A stretch of 64,000 bases of DNA. It comes from Schaedlerella arabinosiphila (GTDB lineage: Bacteria > Bacillota > Clostridia > Lachnospirales > Lachnospiraceae). The first letter of the stretch is position 1, and each line of letters starts with the position of its first letter. Below the pieces are notes generated by a model. That model saw nothing but the letters and a program-made list of their open reading frames with translations. It was not told the DNA's origin and searched no databases. The DNA lies in contig NZ_RHJS01000002.1 of the NCBI RefSeq assembly GCF_003885045.1, forward strand, positions 4,953,302 to 5,017,301, given 5' to 3'. The position numbers and the translations under genes were made by a program. Shown piece by piece: positions 25,879-34,188 of this stretch.

Positions 25879-26613
25879 ATGAAATTTGCAGAGAAAATAT
25901 TTGAGAGGGCAACGGTAAAAGGAATTGCAGATTACCTGTTATACGGCATGGTTCCAGACCGGGATGACCGTAGTTACGAGACACGTCTGGATAATGCGGA
26001 TCTGACTTACGAGAAAGTTGCCAAACAATATGATGAGGATGGGGCTTCGATTCTGCTGTCTGCTGCAAATGAGCTGGCAAATGAACATGCCAGCGTGTAC
26101 ATGGAACTGGGGCTGCAGGCTGGAATCCTGTTAATCGCCGATCTGTTCCAAAATATCTGGCGGGAAAGAGACCAGGACGGATATCGTATGGCTTCGGATA
26201 ACCATAGGACACAGGAAGAACAAAATCCAGATACCAAATCAGATGTAGATCTGAATGCCGAATCTACTGTAGATGCAGATACCGAATCTGACGCAGATGC
26301 AGATACCGATATGGCATCGGAGTTCCGGCACTCGGTCCTGCAGCAGATCATCCGAAACAGGCTGGATACCGCTTTGGAGAATACCCTTAGAAAAGACAGG
26401 AGATACCAGAATTCAAAGCAGAAAGCCAAAGAAAAGGCCGGCAGACTGTCAGAAGATATGTTCACGCCTGAACAATGGAATCTGATTGACGATGCCCTGG
26501 AAGAAAGCAATGCAAGCGGTTCCGAATATGGGCGGGTTGCTTATCAGCAGGGATTTTTTGATGCTTTAAGCTTTTTCAAAGACATTCATTCAATGAAGGG
26601 GAAATCTATATGA
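25879..26613 (+). CDS. Hypothetical protein with Asp/Ala repeats, 244 aa
   Basis: A 244-residue helical protein. N-terminal helices (FAEKIFERATVKGIADYLLY), a central acidic repeat of DADTESD type (about residues 120-150), then a basic helical part. It resembles proteins annotated DUF6809 in Lachnospiraceae; I am moderately sure. Site GGAAGGG precedes the ATG at 25879. Overlaps the next start by four bases. Confidence 0.6.
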   Translation: MKFAEKIFERATVKGIADYLLYGMVPDRDDRSYETRLDNADLTYEKVAKQYDEDGASILLSAANELANEHASVYMELGLQAGILLIADLFQNIWRERDQDGYRMASDNHRTQEEQNPDTKSDVDLNAESTVDADTESDADADTDMASEFRHSVLQQIIRNRLDTALENTLRKDRRYQNSKQKAKEKAGRLSEDMFTPEQWNLIDDALEESNASGSEYGRVAYQQGFFDALSFFKDIHSMKGKSI

Positions 26614-27065
26614 ATACACCAGAAAATAAGAATAACACTTTAAAACTGAAACCGATTGGTACGGACTCGTGGTCACGTCCAGTCTATGAAGACCAGTATG
26701 GGCATTTATGGAAGGATATTACATTAGGCCGTAACAACCCAAAGCTATGTTCTGCACTATATAATGCATTTGACGGCGAGCCGGATCTGCCGATTCGGAG
26801 ACCATTTATCATTTTATCCAATGAAAAACAGATTGACGAGGATAAAAGATTTCAATATCAAATGCTGGACAGATACAGATGCGATTGCGACTATTACCTT
26901 GGATACGGCAACCGGAATCCTGATGTCTTATCATCAAAAGATGAGCGTGAACACATAGAATCCATGAAAAAGATGTGGCTTAATTTCCCAGACGGAGAAA
27001 AACCCAAATGGCTAACATGGGATCAGATTCTTGAATATGAAAAAGCAATGTGTACTGGGGCTTAA
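26610..27065 (+). CDS. LPD11-domain protein
   Basis: A 151-residue protein. The stretch MLDRYRCDCDYYLGYGNRN (about residues 90-108) is the hallmark of the LPD11 domain, found in large polyvalent proteins of conjugative elements and phages. Here it stands alone. Start overlaps the previous stop (ATGA). A hairpin follows at 27071. Role unknown; the family is linked to conjugation-type elements. Confidence 0.75.
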   Translation: MNTPENKNNTLKLKPIGTDSWSRPVYEDQYGHLWKDITLGRNNPKLCSALYNAFDGEPDLPIRRPFIILSNEKQIDEDKRFQYQMLDRYRCDCDYYLGYGNRNPDVLSSKDEREHIESMKKMWLNFPDGEKPKWLTWDQILEYEKAMCTGA

Positions 27066-27070
27066 AACAA

Positions 27071-27094
27071 GAGCCATTCCATCCGGAATGGCTC
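27071..27094 (+). terminator. Hairpin after the LPD11 gene
   Basis: Perfect 10-bp stem GAGCCATTCC / GGAATGGCTC with a 4-base loop. Only a weak T-rich tract follows. Confidence 0.6.
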
Positions 27095-27127
27095 ACTTTA
27101 ATACCTGCATATAGGAAAGGAAAAATA

Positions 27128-27361
27128 ATGTTATTAAAAATTTACAGAAGGGAGTAATACCTATCCGGTGAAACCGGTTGTATTCAGGTTGCTAAAGAAA
27201 TACATAAAACCAGCCATAACAGCGTGAAAGCTCTGCAAGTAGCATGGGAGGACAGGCTGGTAGCCATTTGCCGCATGGTAAGTGGTTGGTATGAAAATAT
27301 GTTGGTTCAGTTGTGGAATTTCAAGCTTTGTGGCGTGCTATCTGGCAAAGGATGTAGATGA
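27128..27361 (+). pseudogene. Short ORF with an in-frame TAA, upstream of the PAPS-reductase-like gene
   Basis: ATG 27128 has a good site (AGGAAAGG) and the frame runs to 27361 except for TAA at codon 10. The part after it looks protein-like (CIQVAKEIHKTSHNSVKAL, then VAICRMVSGWYENM). The last 70 bases overlap the next gene in another frame. I read it as a nonsense-inactivated small gene; a structured leader RNA is an alternative. Confidence 0.45.
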
Positions 27362-27995
27362 GATCATTTATACCCATGTTGCCAACCAGCACGAGGACAG
27401 TCTGCGCTTTTTACATGACTGTGAAAAGCTGCTCGGACGGAAAATCCACATTCTGCAATCGGATAAATATGACAGCGTTGATGATGTCATAGAACGGACA
27501 AGATGCATCAATACCGCCTACGGCGCACCCTGTACAAAATGGCTGAAGAAACAGGTCCGCAGGGACTGGGAACAGAAGCATTATGAACATCACACTTATG
27601 TATGGGGATTTGATGTAAACGAAAAGGCAAGGGCGGAAAAACTCTCAGAGACCATGAGCGACTATGACCATGAGTTCCCGCTGATTGACAATTATCTTTC
27701 GAAAGAGGAGTGCCACGGCATTGCGGACAAACTGGGGTTAAAGCGGCCGGTTATGTATGACCTGGGCTATCCGAACAATAACTGTATCGGATGCGTCAAA
27801 GGCGGCATGGGCTACTGGAATAAGATCCGCGTTGATTTCCCGGAAGTCTTTGAACGGCGGGCAAAACAGGAACGGTTGATCGGACATAGCTGCATCAAAG
27901 GGATATTTTTAGATGAGCTGGAACCAGACCGTGGAAATATGAACATGGAGATCATGGAGGACTGCACCATCTCCTGCCAGTTATTAACAATGTAA
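27291..27995 (+). CDS. PAPS-reductase-like ATP pyrophosphatase
   Basis: A 234-residue protein (from ATG 27291; a GTG at 27282 is possible) of the phosphoadenosine phosphosulfate reductase superfamily. The P-loop-like opening is MKICWFSCGISSFVA. The C-terminal region has the NNCIGCVKGGMGYWNKIRVD stretch typical of phage and element members. Such proteins activate or hydrolyse adenylated substrates in nucleotide or sulfur chemistry; in phages their role is unclear. It follows the broken ORF at 27128 and is followed by a cysteine-cluster protein, suggesting joint sulfur, metal or redox chemistry. Weak ribosome binding site. Confidence 0.7.
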   Translation: MKICWFSCGISSFVACYLAKDVDEIIYTHVANQHEDSLRFLHDCEKLLGRKIHILQSDKYDSVDDVIERTRCINTAYGAPCTKWLKKQVRRDWEQKHYEHHTYVWGFDVNEKARAEKLSETMSDYDHEFPLIDNYLSKEECHGIADKLGLKRPVMYDLGYPNNNCIGCVKGGMGYWNKIRVDFPEVFERRAKQERLIGHSCIKGIFLDELEPDRGNMNMEIMEDCTISCQLLTM

Positions 27996-28037
27996 GCAAA
28001 GAAACAATCTCACGAAAAATACGAAAGGAAAAACAAA

Positions 28038-28709
28038 ATGAAAAAATCATTAATGGAAAACGTCACTCCCATTGCGTGGAATGAACGGATACACTTTGAA
28101 TGTCACCATTGCGGCGCATGCTGCCGCAATGTAAAGGACAGCGTCCCGCTGGAGAGCCTGGATGTCTACCGGATCGCCAGGTTCCTGCAAAGCCAGGACA
28201 AATCTCTTGATTCCATAGAACATTTACTGTCCCTGTATGCAGAGCCGGTTCCGATTCATGAGTGTGGTTACTTTATCTACACACTAAAGACAGTCGGCTC
28301 AGACGATGCCTGCATTTTCCTAAAGGATAACCGATGTACGATCCAGGCCGCAAAACCGCGGGCCTGCCGTACTTATCCATTGGTAGCGGAGCCGGATGAT
28401 TCTTCCTCTTTTCAGTACTATCTCAGTATGGAGAAGAGCCACCATTTTACAGGCAGGAAATTCAAAGCACGGGACTGGATGAACCAGTATTTTACACAGG
28501 AAGATCGGGCATATGTCAATGCAGACATTTCGGCAGTACCAGAGATTGCGCGGCTGCTCAGGCAGATACCAGAGACTCACAAGCACAGGGCATTGTTCTT
28601 TTTTCTGCAATATAAATACACAGACTTTGACCTGGATCAGCCGTTTCAGGAACAATACGAACGAAATAATAGAGAACTAATTGCTTCCTTAGAGGCAATG
28701 ATTTCATAA
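28038..28709 (+). CDS. YkgJ-family cysteine-cluster protein
   Basis: A 223-residue protein with the CxxCGACCR cluster near residues 16-24 and the CTIQAAKPRACRTYPL stretch near 98-114, both typical of the YkgJ/Fe-S-cluster family. Presumed zinc or Fe-S binding. Site AAAGGAAAA precedes the ATG. Ends the large plus-strand gene block. Function in the element unknown. Confidence 0.75.
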   Translation: MKKSLMENVTPIAWNERIHFECHHCGACCRNVKDSVPLESLDVYRIARFLQSQDKSLDSIEHLLSLYAEPVPIHECGYFIYTLKTVGSDDACIFLKDNRCTIQAAKPRACRTYPLVAEPDDSSSFQYYLSMEKSHHFTGRKFKARDWMNQYFTQEDRAYVNADISAVPEIARLLRQIPETHKHRALFFFLQYKYTDFDLDQPFQEQYERNNRELIASLEAMIS

Positions 28710-28903
28710 TCAAGGGAAAAGCTGTAGCTTCCTCTGGCTTCAGACATAAGAGAAATAGTTACCATGCTTGTAAAACTATTATAAATAGACTATAATAGAT
28801 ACACTGAGAGAAAGGGGACTCCAGATAATTGAAAGTACCATCGGATTGCGACTTATACAAAGGTTATGAATCCTAATGAATGGTTGTTGGAGGTATTATA
28901 TTA

Positions 28904-29113
28904 ATGATAGCAACAAGGTTAAATGTTACAAATACCACAGAATTACGAAAAAATGGAATAAATGCTTTAAAAACTGCATTAGGCGTTACTAGAACCCTCA
29001 AATTTTTAGAACAGTTTGATAACGGTGGTTCTGGAGACTGTACTGCCGAAAAATATGAACCCGAAGAAACCGAACCTTCCGATGCAGAAATAAGGAAAAT
29101 GTTTGGATTTTAG
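28904..29113 (+). CDS. Small protein, 69 aa, antitoxin-like pattern
   Basis: A 69-residue protein. N-terminal helix TTELRKNGINALKTALGV followed by FLEQFDNGGSGD and an acidic tail. This pattern recurs in small genes that are often linked to toxin-antitoxin loci, but no toxin is adjacent. The start 28904 has GGAGG 9 bases before it; an upstream GTG at 28880 is less likely. Confidence 0.5.
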   Translation: MIATRLNVTNTTELRKNGINALKTALGVTRTLKFLEQFDNGGSGDCTAEKYEPEETEPSDAEIRKMFGF

Positions 29114-29115
29114 TA

Positions 29116-29487
29116 CCTTCTTCCTTTTTCGCACCATATACAATCAGTTCAATCCTAGAGCTTTCAAGTGATGTGCTCAATGAAATCGCACGAAAGTATG
29201 AAAACTTGCAGAAAGGGCGCAAGAGGTTCAGTGAACCTCTGCACTGCGCGGACCGAAGCGGAGCGTAGAAAAGGTGCTATGATGAGAGGATTATTGATTC
29301 AAACAGAAGCAAGAACTATTTTAAACCGGGGAATAAGTCAAGGCATTAGCCAGGGCATTAGTGAAACAAAAAAGAAACGGCACTTAGGATGCTGAAAGCG
29401 GGAAAGCTGACGGTCGAGGAGATTGCGGAATACTCTGCCCTTAGTGTGGCAGAAGTGGAACAGCTTGCGAATCTTCAGACAATATAA
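29116..29487 (+). pseudogene. Degraded Rpn-type nuclease gene, frameshifted
   Basis: The first part (SSILELSSDVLNEIARKY, then ENLQKG) matches the pattern found before the C-terminal tail of Rpn/PD-(D/E)XK proteins, then a stop (TAG at about 29266). The following piece is a near copy of the tail at 29724-29918 but has a one-base deletion at about 29369 that shifts frame. Several disabling changes make this a pseudogene. Confidence 0.65.
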
Positions 29488-29723
29488 AACAGCGACAAGC
29501 AAATAAGGTTACGCAAATTTCTGTTTTGGCTATGTAACTCATTCTAACAAATATAGAAGACATTGAATCCTTCCAATAAAATACTGGGAATAAGCTTATG
29601 TTCCTGCCTGCTATATTGAAGGATGAAAGAGCAGTAGTGGGATAGCAGAGGGCAGTATTCATGGCGATATCCCAGAAGTGATTGAAAACTGCAGAAAACA
29701 ATATAAAAAATGAAGGAGATACA

Positions 29724-29918
29724 ATGAGAGGACCATTGATTCAAACAGAAGCAAGAGCTATTTTAAACCGAGGCATTAGTCACGGCATCAGTGAATGCAA
29801 AAAAGAAATAGCACTTAGGATGCTGAAAATGGGAAAGCTGACAGTTGAGGAGATTGCGGAATACTCAGCCCTTAGCGTGGCAGAAGTAGAGCAACTTGCG
29901 AATCCTCAGACAATATAA
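29724..29918 (+). CDS. Rpn-type C-terminal tail, 64 aa, possibly expressed alone
   Basis: A 64-residue intact frame with site AAGGAG before the ATG at 29724. Sequence (ALRMLKMGKLTVEEIAEYSA...) is the tail domain of Rpn nucleases, without the nuclease core. It is a second copy of the broken tail about 440 bases upstream. May be a remnant, or a stand-alone regulator of the Rpn protein at 43780. Confidence 0.45.
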   Translation: MRGPLIQTEARAILNRGISHGISECKKEIALRMLKMGKLTVEEIAEYSALSVAEVEQLANPQTI

Positions 29919-29952
29919 ACAGCAGGGAAACAAAATAGACTGAATTTCTGTG

Positions 29953-29994
29953 CCATCTGGTGATAAGATTACCATAATCACCAGATGGTTTTTT
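29953..29994. terminator. Bidirectional terminator
   Basis: Perfect 12-bp stem CCATCTGGTGAT / ATCACCAGATGG with an 11-base loop, followed by TTTTTT. It separates the convergent plus-strand Rpn-tail gene and the minus-strand SOS-peptidase gene. Confidence 0.85.
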
Positions 29995-30626
29995 CATGTC
30001 AGGAACAAGCTCTGCTGCTCATATTCCTGTTCCCGCCAAAGCTCTGGCGGAGTCTTATGAAGCGCATACTCCGTAAATTTGTCATCATAAACCCAGTCCT
30101 CCAATTCACCCTCATCCAAAACCAGCGGCATACGATTATGAACAGGACCTACAGAAGCGTTCGCCTCTGTCGTAAGAATAATAAAACGCGCCCCATCCTG
30201 AAACCGGTTATAGAATCCTGCCATAAATAAAACCGGCCTGTCTTCTCTGAAAAATATCACCTTATTCTTATCTGAATCCCACTCATAAAAATGCCTGGCC
30301 GGAATCACACAGCGCCTGTGCAATACGCTTTCACGAAATGTCCTCCGTTCCAGTGCCGTCTCTGCTCTGGCATTAATCAGCAGTCCTTTTTTCTGATACT
30401 GCAGGAATCCCCAGTGCATTTCATTCAGTTCCAATGCCGGTGAATTTTCCGCTGCAGAACCTGCCAATAACGGATTTTTCTGCCGGCTGTGGCAAGTCAG
30501 AATACCGGCAGGCTGGGAGGGGTAAATATCCCCTGTACGCATTTTCTGTATCCGCAGATCTACGCCGCGGATCACCCGTTCAATCTCTTTGGCTGTCCCC
30601 TCATCTACATAGAACCGTCCGCACAT
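29994..30626 (-). CDS. yedK: SOS response-associated peptidase (YedK/HMCES)
   Basis: A 210-residue protein of the YedK family. Begins MCGRF (catalytic Cys2 after Met removal) and contains NARAE, the active-site stretch around RCVIPARHFYEW, and VGPVHNRMP with the active His. These proteins form a covalent link with abasic sites in single-stranded DNA, protecting them during replication. The start at 30626 is set by MCGRF. It overlaps the upstream metallophosphoesterase gene by 26 bases, indicating coupled translation. Fits an element that exposes much single-stranded DNA. Confidence 0.85.
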   Translation of the reverse strand: MCGRFYVDEGTAKEIERVIRGVDLRIQKMRTGDIYPSQPAGILTCHSRQKNPLLAGSAAENSPALELNEMHWGFLQYQKKGLLINARAETALERRTFRESVLHRRCVIPARHFYEWDSDKNKVIFFREDRPVLFMAGFYNRFQDGARFIILTTEANASVGPVHNRMPLVLDEGELEDWVYDDKFTEYALHKTPPELWREQEYEQQSLFLT

Positions 30627-31239
30627 AATTTTCTCTCCTTTTCCTGTCGCAGCGTATCCATTCATCCAGCGTGAGTGGGGTATAGTCCGAATACATGCAG
30701 AAACAATTAATCATATTCGACGGAATTGCCCGTTTCTCCCCGTCCGGATTTTTACGGATACTGCCCCTTGTTATTTCCTGGAATTGTTCAATCAGCCGCT
30801 GGTCATAGGTATCATGCACATGGCCATAAAGCATATATACTTTAGGATTCCCATTTCCGTCCAGACGATACTGCCCGTTATAACATATGATAGGATAGTG
30901 GCAGAGAATGACCTTCCGTTTGTTATCCTGCAGTTCCTCATAAGGTTTGATCCACACAAAACGGCTGGCATTATAATCCTTATTCTTCAGGAACCGGTCA
31001 TGGTTCCCCTGGATTAGGTAGAGACGTCCATTCAGCTTCCCTAGCAGTTCATTGGTTTCTTCCGCCTTTCCCCATGACAGGTCACCCAGAATCACCACCT
31101 CGTCATTCTTCCGTACCTTTTCATTCCATCTCTGCAACATATATGCATTCATTTCCTCCACATCCGCAAATCCACGGTAATCCATCTTTGTATTCAGGTT
31201 CCCATGGAAGAAATGTGGGTCTGCAATATAATATCTCAA
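30601..31239 (-). CDS. Calcineurin-type metallophosphoesterase
   Basis: A 212-residue metallophosphoesterase with DPHFFHGN (metal ligands), GDLSWG, GNHD, CHYP and YGHVHD, in the standard order. Probably acts on a nucleotide or nucleic acid phosphate. Overlaps the YedK-type gene, so the two enzymes are made together; a role in processing damaged ends is plausible but inferred. Confidence 0.8.
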   Translation of the reverse strand: MRYYIADPHFFHGNLNTKMDYRGFADVEEMNAYMLQRWNEKVRKNDEVVILGDLSWGKAEETNELLGKLNGRLYLIQGNHDRFLKNKDYNASRFVWIKPYEELQDNKRKVILCHYPIICYNGQYRLDGNGNPKVYMLYGHVHDTYDQRLIEQFQEITRGSIRKNPDGEKRAIPSNMINCFCMYSDYTPLTLDEWIRCDRKRRENYVRTVLCR

Positions 31240-31483
31240 TCTATCTCACCTGCTTATCTTGTAATCCTAGCAATTTATTTTGATTGCTGGCTGTTTATCA
31301 TTCGTAATTAATAATCATATTGTATGTAATCAGGCCAGGAAAATCAACTACAGATTATCCCAACTACAGAACCCGCCACTGGCAGCTTCCTACGTATGCT
31401 ATGGCAAGTAAAAATCCCGGCAGAGTATTAACCCTGGCCGGAATTTTTCTTTTGCAAACCTACGCTCATAAAAAGCAACACAA
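31240..31483. other. Intergenic region with terminator hairpin
   Basis: No gene seen. It contains the terminator at 31410-31448 that separates two minus-strand gene pairs. The rest is AT-rich upstream sequence for the metallophosphoesterase gene. Confidence 0.5.
31410..31448. terminator. Terminator, likely bidirectional
   Basis: Stem AAAAATCCCGGC / GCCGGAATTTTT with one mismatch and a 15-base loop. On the minus strand it follows the 31484-31819 gene and ends in a T-run. Confidence 0.7.
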
Positions 31484-31819
31484 TCAAACGCATGCATTTT
31501 GTTCTGACGATGATATTTCCCTGCAATATGGCTTCAGAAGGATGTCTGCTTTTTCCAGAAAATCCTTTCTTCCCGTACTCTCCTGATAGACTTCCCACAA
31601 TACTTTATGTAAGTTCTCCATCTGGATGCCGCCGCAGTGCCTCTCTAGCATCTTCAAAAAGGGAAGCGCCATAGTCTTGCGAAAGTCCTTTCCAAGCCGC
31701 AGGTTATCGCCTTCCAAACCATATACCTCCTGAATACACTCCAGCACAACGTCATAATCTGCCTCAAACCTCATAAGTACCTGATCCATTGACCTCTTCA
31801 TCTCACAAATCCTGGCCAT
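31484..31819 (-). CDS. Hypothetical protein, 111 aa
   Basis: A 111-residue helical protein (CIQEVYGLEGDNLRLGKDFR, ENLHKVLWEVYQES). Starts 5 bases after the DUF5348 gene stop, so the two are co-translated. No family recognised. Confidence 0.55.
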   Translation of the reverse strand: MARICEMKRSMDQVLMRFEADYDVVLECIQEVYGLEGDNLRLGKDFRKTMALPFLKMLERHCGGIQMENLHKVLWEVYQESTGRKDFLEKADILLKPYCREISSSEQNACV

Positions 31820-31824
31820 CTCTC

Positions 31825-32046
31825 TTACATCCGTACAATCAGTCCGTCAAGGCTCATTCGAGGCAGTCCAACCAGATACCATTCGTCACCCATCTCAATC
31901 CTGGTCGGAACCCAGGCATTGTCCACCTTCAGGTCAAAGCAGTCCCCACAGTGCAGCCCGCCGTAATACGAATCCAGACCGAACCGGATATCATACCGTC
32001 CGCTTTCTTTATCATAGAACAATGCTCCTTCTCTTTTTTCACTCAT
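31825..32046 (-). CDS. DUF5348 protein, 73 aa
   Basis: A 73-residue protein of the DUF5348 type (GRYDIRFGLDSYYGGLHCGD, WVPTRIEMGDEWYLVGLP). Site GAGGAGG lies before the ATG. Its start is 32 bases after the two-block promoter motif at 32078-32117, the clearest example of motif-driven expression. Function unknown. Confidence 0.75.
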   Translation of the reverse strand: MSEKREGALFYDKESGRYDIRFGLDSYYGGLHCGDCFDLKVDNAWVPTRIEMGDEWYLVGLPRMSLDGLIVRM

Positions 32047-32077
32047 AACGCTATTACCTCCTCTAAAATTTATCTTT

Positions 32078-32117
32078 CATATAAGTAATAGTGTCATTTT
32101 TTCTGAGATTGGAAAAT
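32078..32117 (-). promoter_or_regulatory. Element-specific two-block promoter-like motif, copy A
   Basis: On the minus strand: ATTTTCCAATCT, 14 bases, then CTATTACTTATATG. It overlaps the last codons of the recombinase gene and precedes the DUF5348 gene. The same blocks with the same 14-base spacing occur at 48602 and 55173. Confidence 0.7.
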
Positions 32118-32756
32118 TTCTGCATTTTTTTCAAAATATTTTCTCCGGTAGCGGTAAAAAGTAGTGTGAGATAAGCCCAGCTCACGCTTCAAGTCAGCCT
32201 GTGTGATTTCACCTGCAGTTACTCTCTGGTATGCCTTGGCAAATTCCTCTTCTTTGATTGCCGGCGGCCGCCCGTAATCATCCCATTCTCCCCGGAGCTT
32301 CTTCATGGCGATACCTTCACGTTGGCGTTTTTCCTTCTTCTGGATTTCGGATTCGCTGATGGATGCGTAAAGCTCCAGCATCATGTTATTGATCGTCTCC
32401 ATCATCAGACGTGCCATGGAGTTATCCATCTTAGACAAATCCATCAGTGTTGTCGGGAGTTCCAGTACCATCAGCCGGACATCCCTGCTCTGTAATTTCC
32501 GAATCTGCTCCATAGTGTCTCGTTTATTCCTGCCTAACCGATCCAGTTCTGTCACAAGAAGAATATCCCCCTCCCGGAGAACATCTTCCACAAGAACCGT
32601 GTATCTCGGCCTATTAAAGTTTTTACCCGTCTGCTGGTCCGTAAAGATATTTTCCAGTTCCAAATCGTGCTCCTTGCAAAATATTTGAATCTCATGAATC
32701 CCTCTGTCAAGATGTTGATCCCGTGTACTGGTCCGATGATATCCGTATGTAGCCAT
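32094..32756 (-). CDS. Serine recombinase (resolvase/invertase type)
   Basis: A 220-residue small serine recombinase: catalytic Ser10 in YHRTSTRDQ, DRLGRNKRDT, and a C-terminal HTH (TQADLKRELGLSHTTFYRYR). It would resolve or invert DNA at a site with inverted subsites; a candidate is the repeat at 32936-32996, 180-240 bases upstream. Site GGCGGAAG precedes the ATG. It adjoins the left boundary of the cargo block (33.2-40.6 kb) and could have taken part in its acquisition. Confidence 0.85.
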   Translation of the reverse strand: MATYGYHRTSTRDQHLDRGIHEIQIFCKEHDLELENIFTDQQTGKNFNRPRYTVLVEDVLREGDILLVTELDRLGRNKRDTMEQIRKLQSRDVRLMVLELPTTLMDLSKMDNSMARLMMETINNMMLELYASISESEIQKKEKRQREGIAMKKLRGEWDDYGRPPAIKEEEFAKAYQRVTAGEITQADLKRELGLSHTTFYRYRRKYFEKNAEIFQSQKK

Positions 32757-32855
32757 TCTTCCGCCTCCCCATAAAGCACCATACCAAACCGTGCTTCTTC
32801 ATATATTTCTACCAGTTCTGTACGGCAGACAGCACTAAACGCAACCTTCTAAGTC

Positions 32856-32885
32856 AAAAAAGCCCCGGAAGATTACTCCTCCGGG
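32856..32885 (-). terminator. Terminator facing left
   Basis: Stem CCCGGA / TCCGGG with a 10-base loop; on the minus strand it is followed by CTTTTTT. It would stop transcripts coming from the cargo block before the recombinase gene. Confidence 0.7.
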
Positions 32886-32935
32886 ATTCTTCATTTTTTT
32901 TATTCTTATAAAATGGAAACCGTCTCCATAATTTA

Positions 32936-32996
32936 TACCAAAATGTCCACACTTTCTCCCATATATGCCAAAAGCCGTCATGTATACATTTTGGTA
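32936..32996. repeat. Inverted repeat upstream of the recombinase, res-site candidate
   Basis: Perfect 11-bp arms TACCAAAATGT and ACATTTTGGTA, 39 bases apart, with related TATGCCAAAA sequences between and after (about 32963 and 33019). Position upstream of a serine recombinase gene fits a resolution site. Confidence 0.45.
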
Positions 32997-33095
32997 CAGG
33001 ATTTCCACCTGTTTTCTGCTATGCCAAAAAGTGTACTTTTTGAAATATATTTTATCTCATACAGACATAAAAGTAAAAACGCAACACTTATTTTA

Positions 33096-33168
33096 CAAAT
33101 TTCGGAAAACGGAGCGACTGTTACGCCGCCCTTAGCGAAATGGCTACGCCGTTCGTCCGAAATTTGCA
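33096..33168. repeat. Left boundary repeat of the cargo block
   Basis: TTCGTCCGAAATTTGCA (33152-33168) is repeated exactly at 40622-40638. Here it also forms an imperfect inverted repeat with CAAATTTCGGAAAACGG at about 33096. It lies directly after the stop of the winged-helix gene. Confidence 0.6.
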
Positions 33169-33169
33169 C

Positions 33170-33598
33170 TTATTTCTTTTTTACTTCAAATTTATATCCT
33201 ATACCTCTAACAGTATGTATGTATTCCGGATGTCGAGGGTCTATCTCAATTTTATTCCGCAAATTATGAATAAGACAATAGACAATATTATCTATATCTT
33301 CTAGTATTCCACAATGATAAACTGCTTCATAAATTTGTTTCTTTGTTAATACCCATTTAGGATGTTGTACAAAAAAACAAAGTGCCTTAAATTCATAGTA
33401 TGTCATAGGTACTGATTTATGATGTAAGTATACCGTTTGCTCGCGCAAGTGAATCTCTAAACCAGAAAAAGAAAGTATATTTGAAGGCATTGATAAATTC
33501 ATGCTTTGGTATTGTGATTTTTCTTTCAAAAATGTTATCATCTCATGTAAAATCTCACTGTTTCCGATAATTATTAATACCTTTATTACGTCTCTCAT
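33170..33598 (-). CDS. Winged-helix (OmpR/PhoB-type) regulator without receiver domain
   Basis: A 142-residue protein. The C-terminal 90 residues form an OmpR-type winged helix (YEFKALCFFVQHPKWVLTKK, NLRNKIEIDPRHPEYI, RGIGYKFE). The N-terminal part is too short for a receiver domain and lacks the phosphorylated Asp. Similar stand-alone regulators occur in Lachnospiraceae conjugative elements. It marks the left end of the cargo block and may control it. Confidence 0.75.
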   Translation of the reverse strand: MRDVIKVLIIIGNSEILHEMITFLKEKSQYQSMNLSMPSNILSFSGLEIHLREQTVYLHHKSVPMTYYEFKALCFFVQHPKWVLTKKQIYEAVYHCGILEDIDNIVYCLIHNLRNKIEIDPRHPEYIHTVRGIGYKFEVKKK

Positions 33599-33732
33599 AT
33601 CTAATACATATCCTTCCTTGGAATTTCATTGGATATCCACATTAAAAAAGGATCGATCTAATACAAACATCAAACCGATCCAAACAATAGGAAAAGATAC
33701 ATTATGCAAATATTACTGGCTGCCTATACATA
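33599..33732. other. Intergenic, nothing recognised
   Basis: About 130 AT-rich bases upstream of the winged-helix gene and downstream of the isomerase gene; no gene or clear hairpin seen. Confidence 0.4.
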
Positions 33733-34176
33733 TTATTTAAAATGATTTTGTTCATATTCTACATATGCAGAAACTTTTTTGCCCGACCGTTCGTTATTTT
33801 CATAAGTACATCCCAAATATGCTTCTATTAATTCCTTTGCAAGCATATTACCTGTCACCTGACTCCCAAGCGTTATAATATTACAATTGTTGGACAAACA
33901 CGCCCGTTTTGCGGAATAAACATTCAAGACATTTGCTGCATAAGCTCCTTTGACTTTATTTGCCGCAAGCATAACACCTATTCCTGTGCCGCAAAAAAGT
34001 ATACCTCTATCAAATTCTTTAGCTGCAACTTTCTCTGCTACTTGTTGAGCCACATGCGCATACACAGTATCCTTTGAGCCAAAATCCTTTACCTCATGTC
34101 CGAGTTCTTTCACATATTGAATCATTTCCTGCTTAAATTCTTCTGCGTTCGGGTCGCATCCTACCGCAATTCTCAT
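33733..34176 (-). CDS. RpiB/LacAB-family sugar-phosphate isomerase
   Basis: A 147-residue isomerase of the RpiB/LacA/LacB family: active-site FCGTGIGVMLAANKVKG near residues 62-78 (with Cys), HxxxxA region and SxxNNCNIITLGSQ. It interconverts aldose and ketose phosphates. With DhaK/DhaL-type kinase subunits and a dehydrogenase next to it, a tetrulose-phosphate to tetrose-phosphate isomerase (erythrulose pathway type) is likely. It is the last gene of the operon; 12 bases separate it from the permease. Confidence 0.8.
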   Translation of the reverse strand: MRIAVGCDPNAEEFKQEMIQYVKELGHEVKDFGSKDTVYAHVAQQVAEKVAAKEFDRGILFCGTGIGVMLAANKVKGAYAANVLNVYSAKRACLSNNCNIITLGSQVTGNMLAKELIEAYLGCTYENNERSGKKVSAYVEYEQNHFK

Positions 34177-34188
34177 TATTTTTCCTCC

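Noticed and set aside
32552..32850. Minus-strand frame overlapping the recombinase start (TELVEIYEEARFGMVLYGE)
   Set aside because: The part upstream of the recombinase looks protein-like but has no start codon after its preceding stop; at most a gene remnant.
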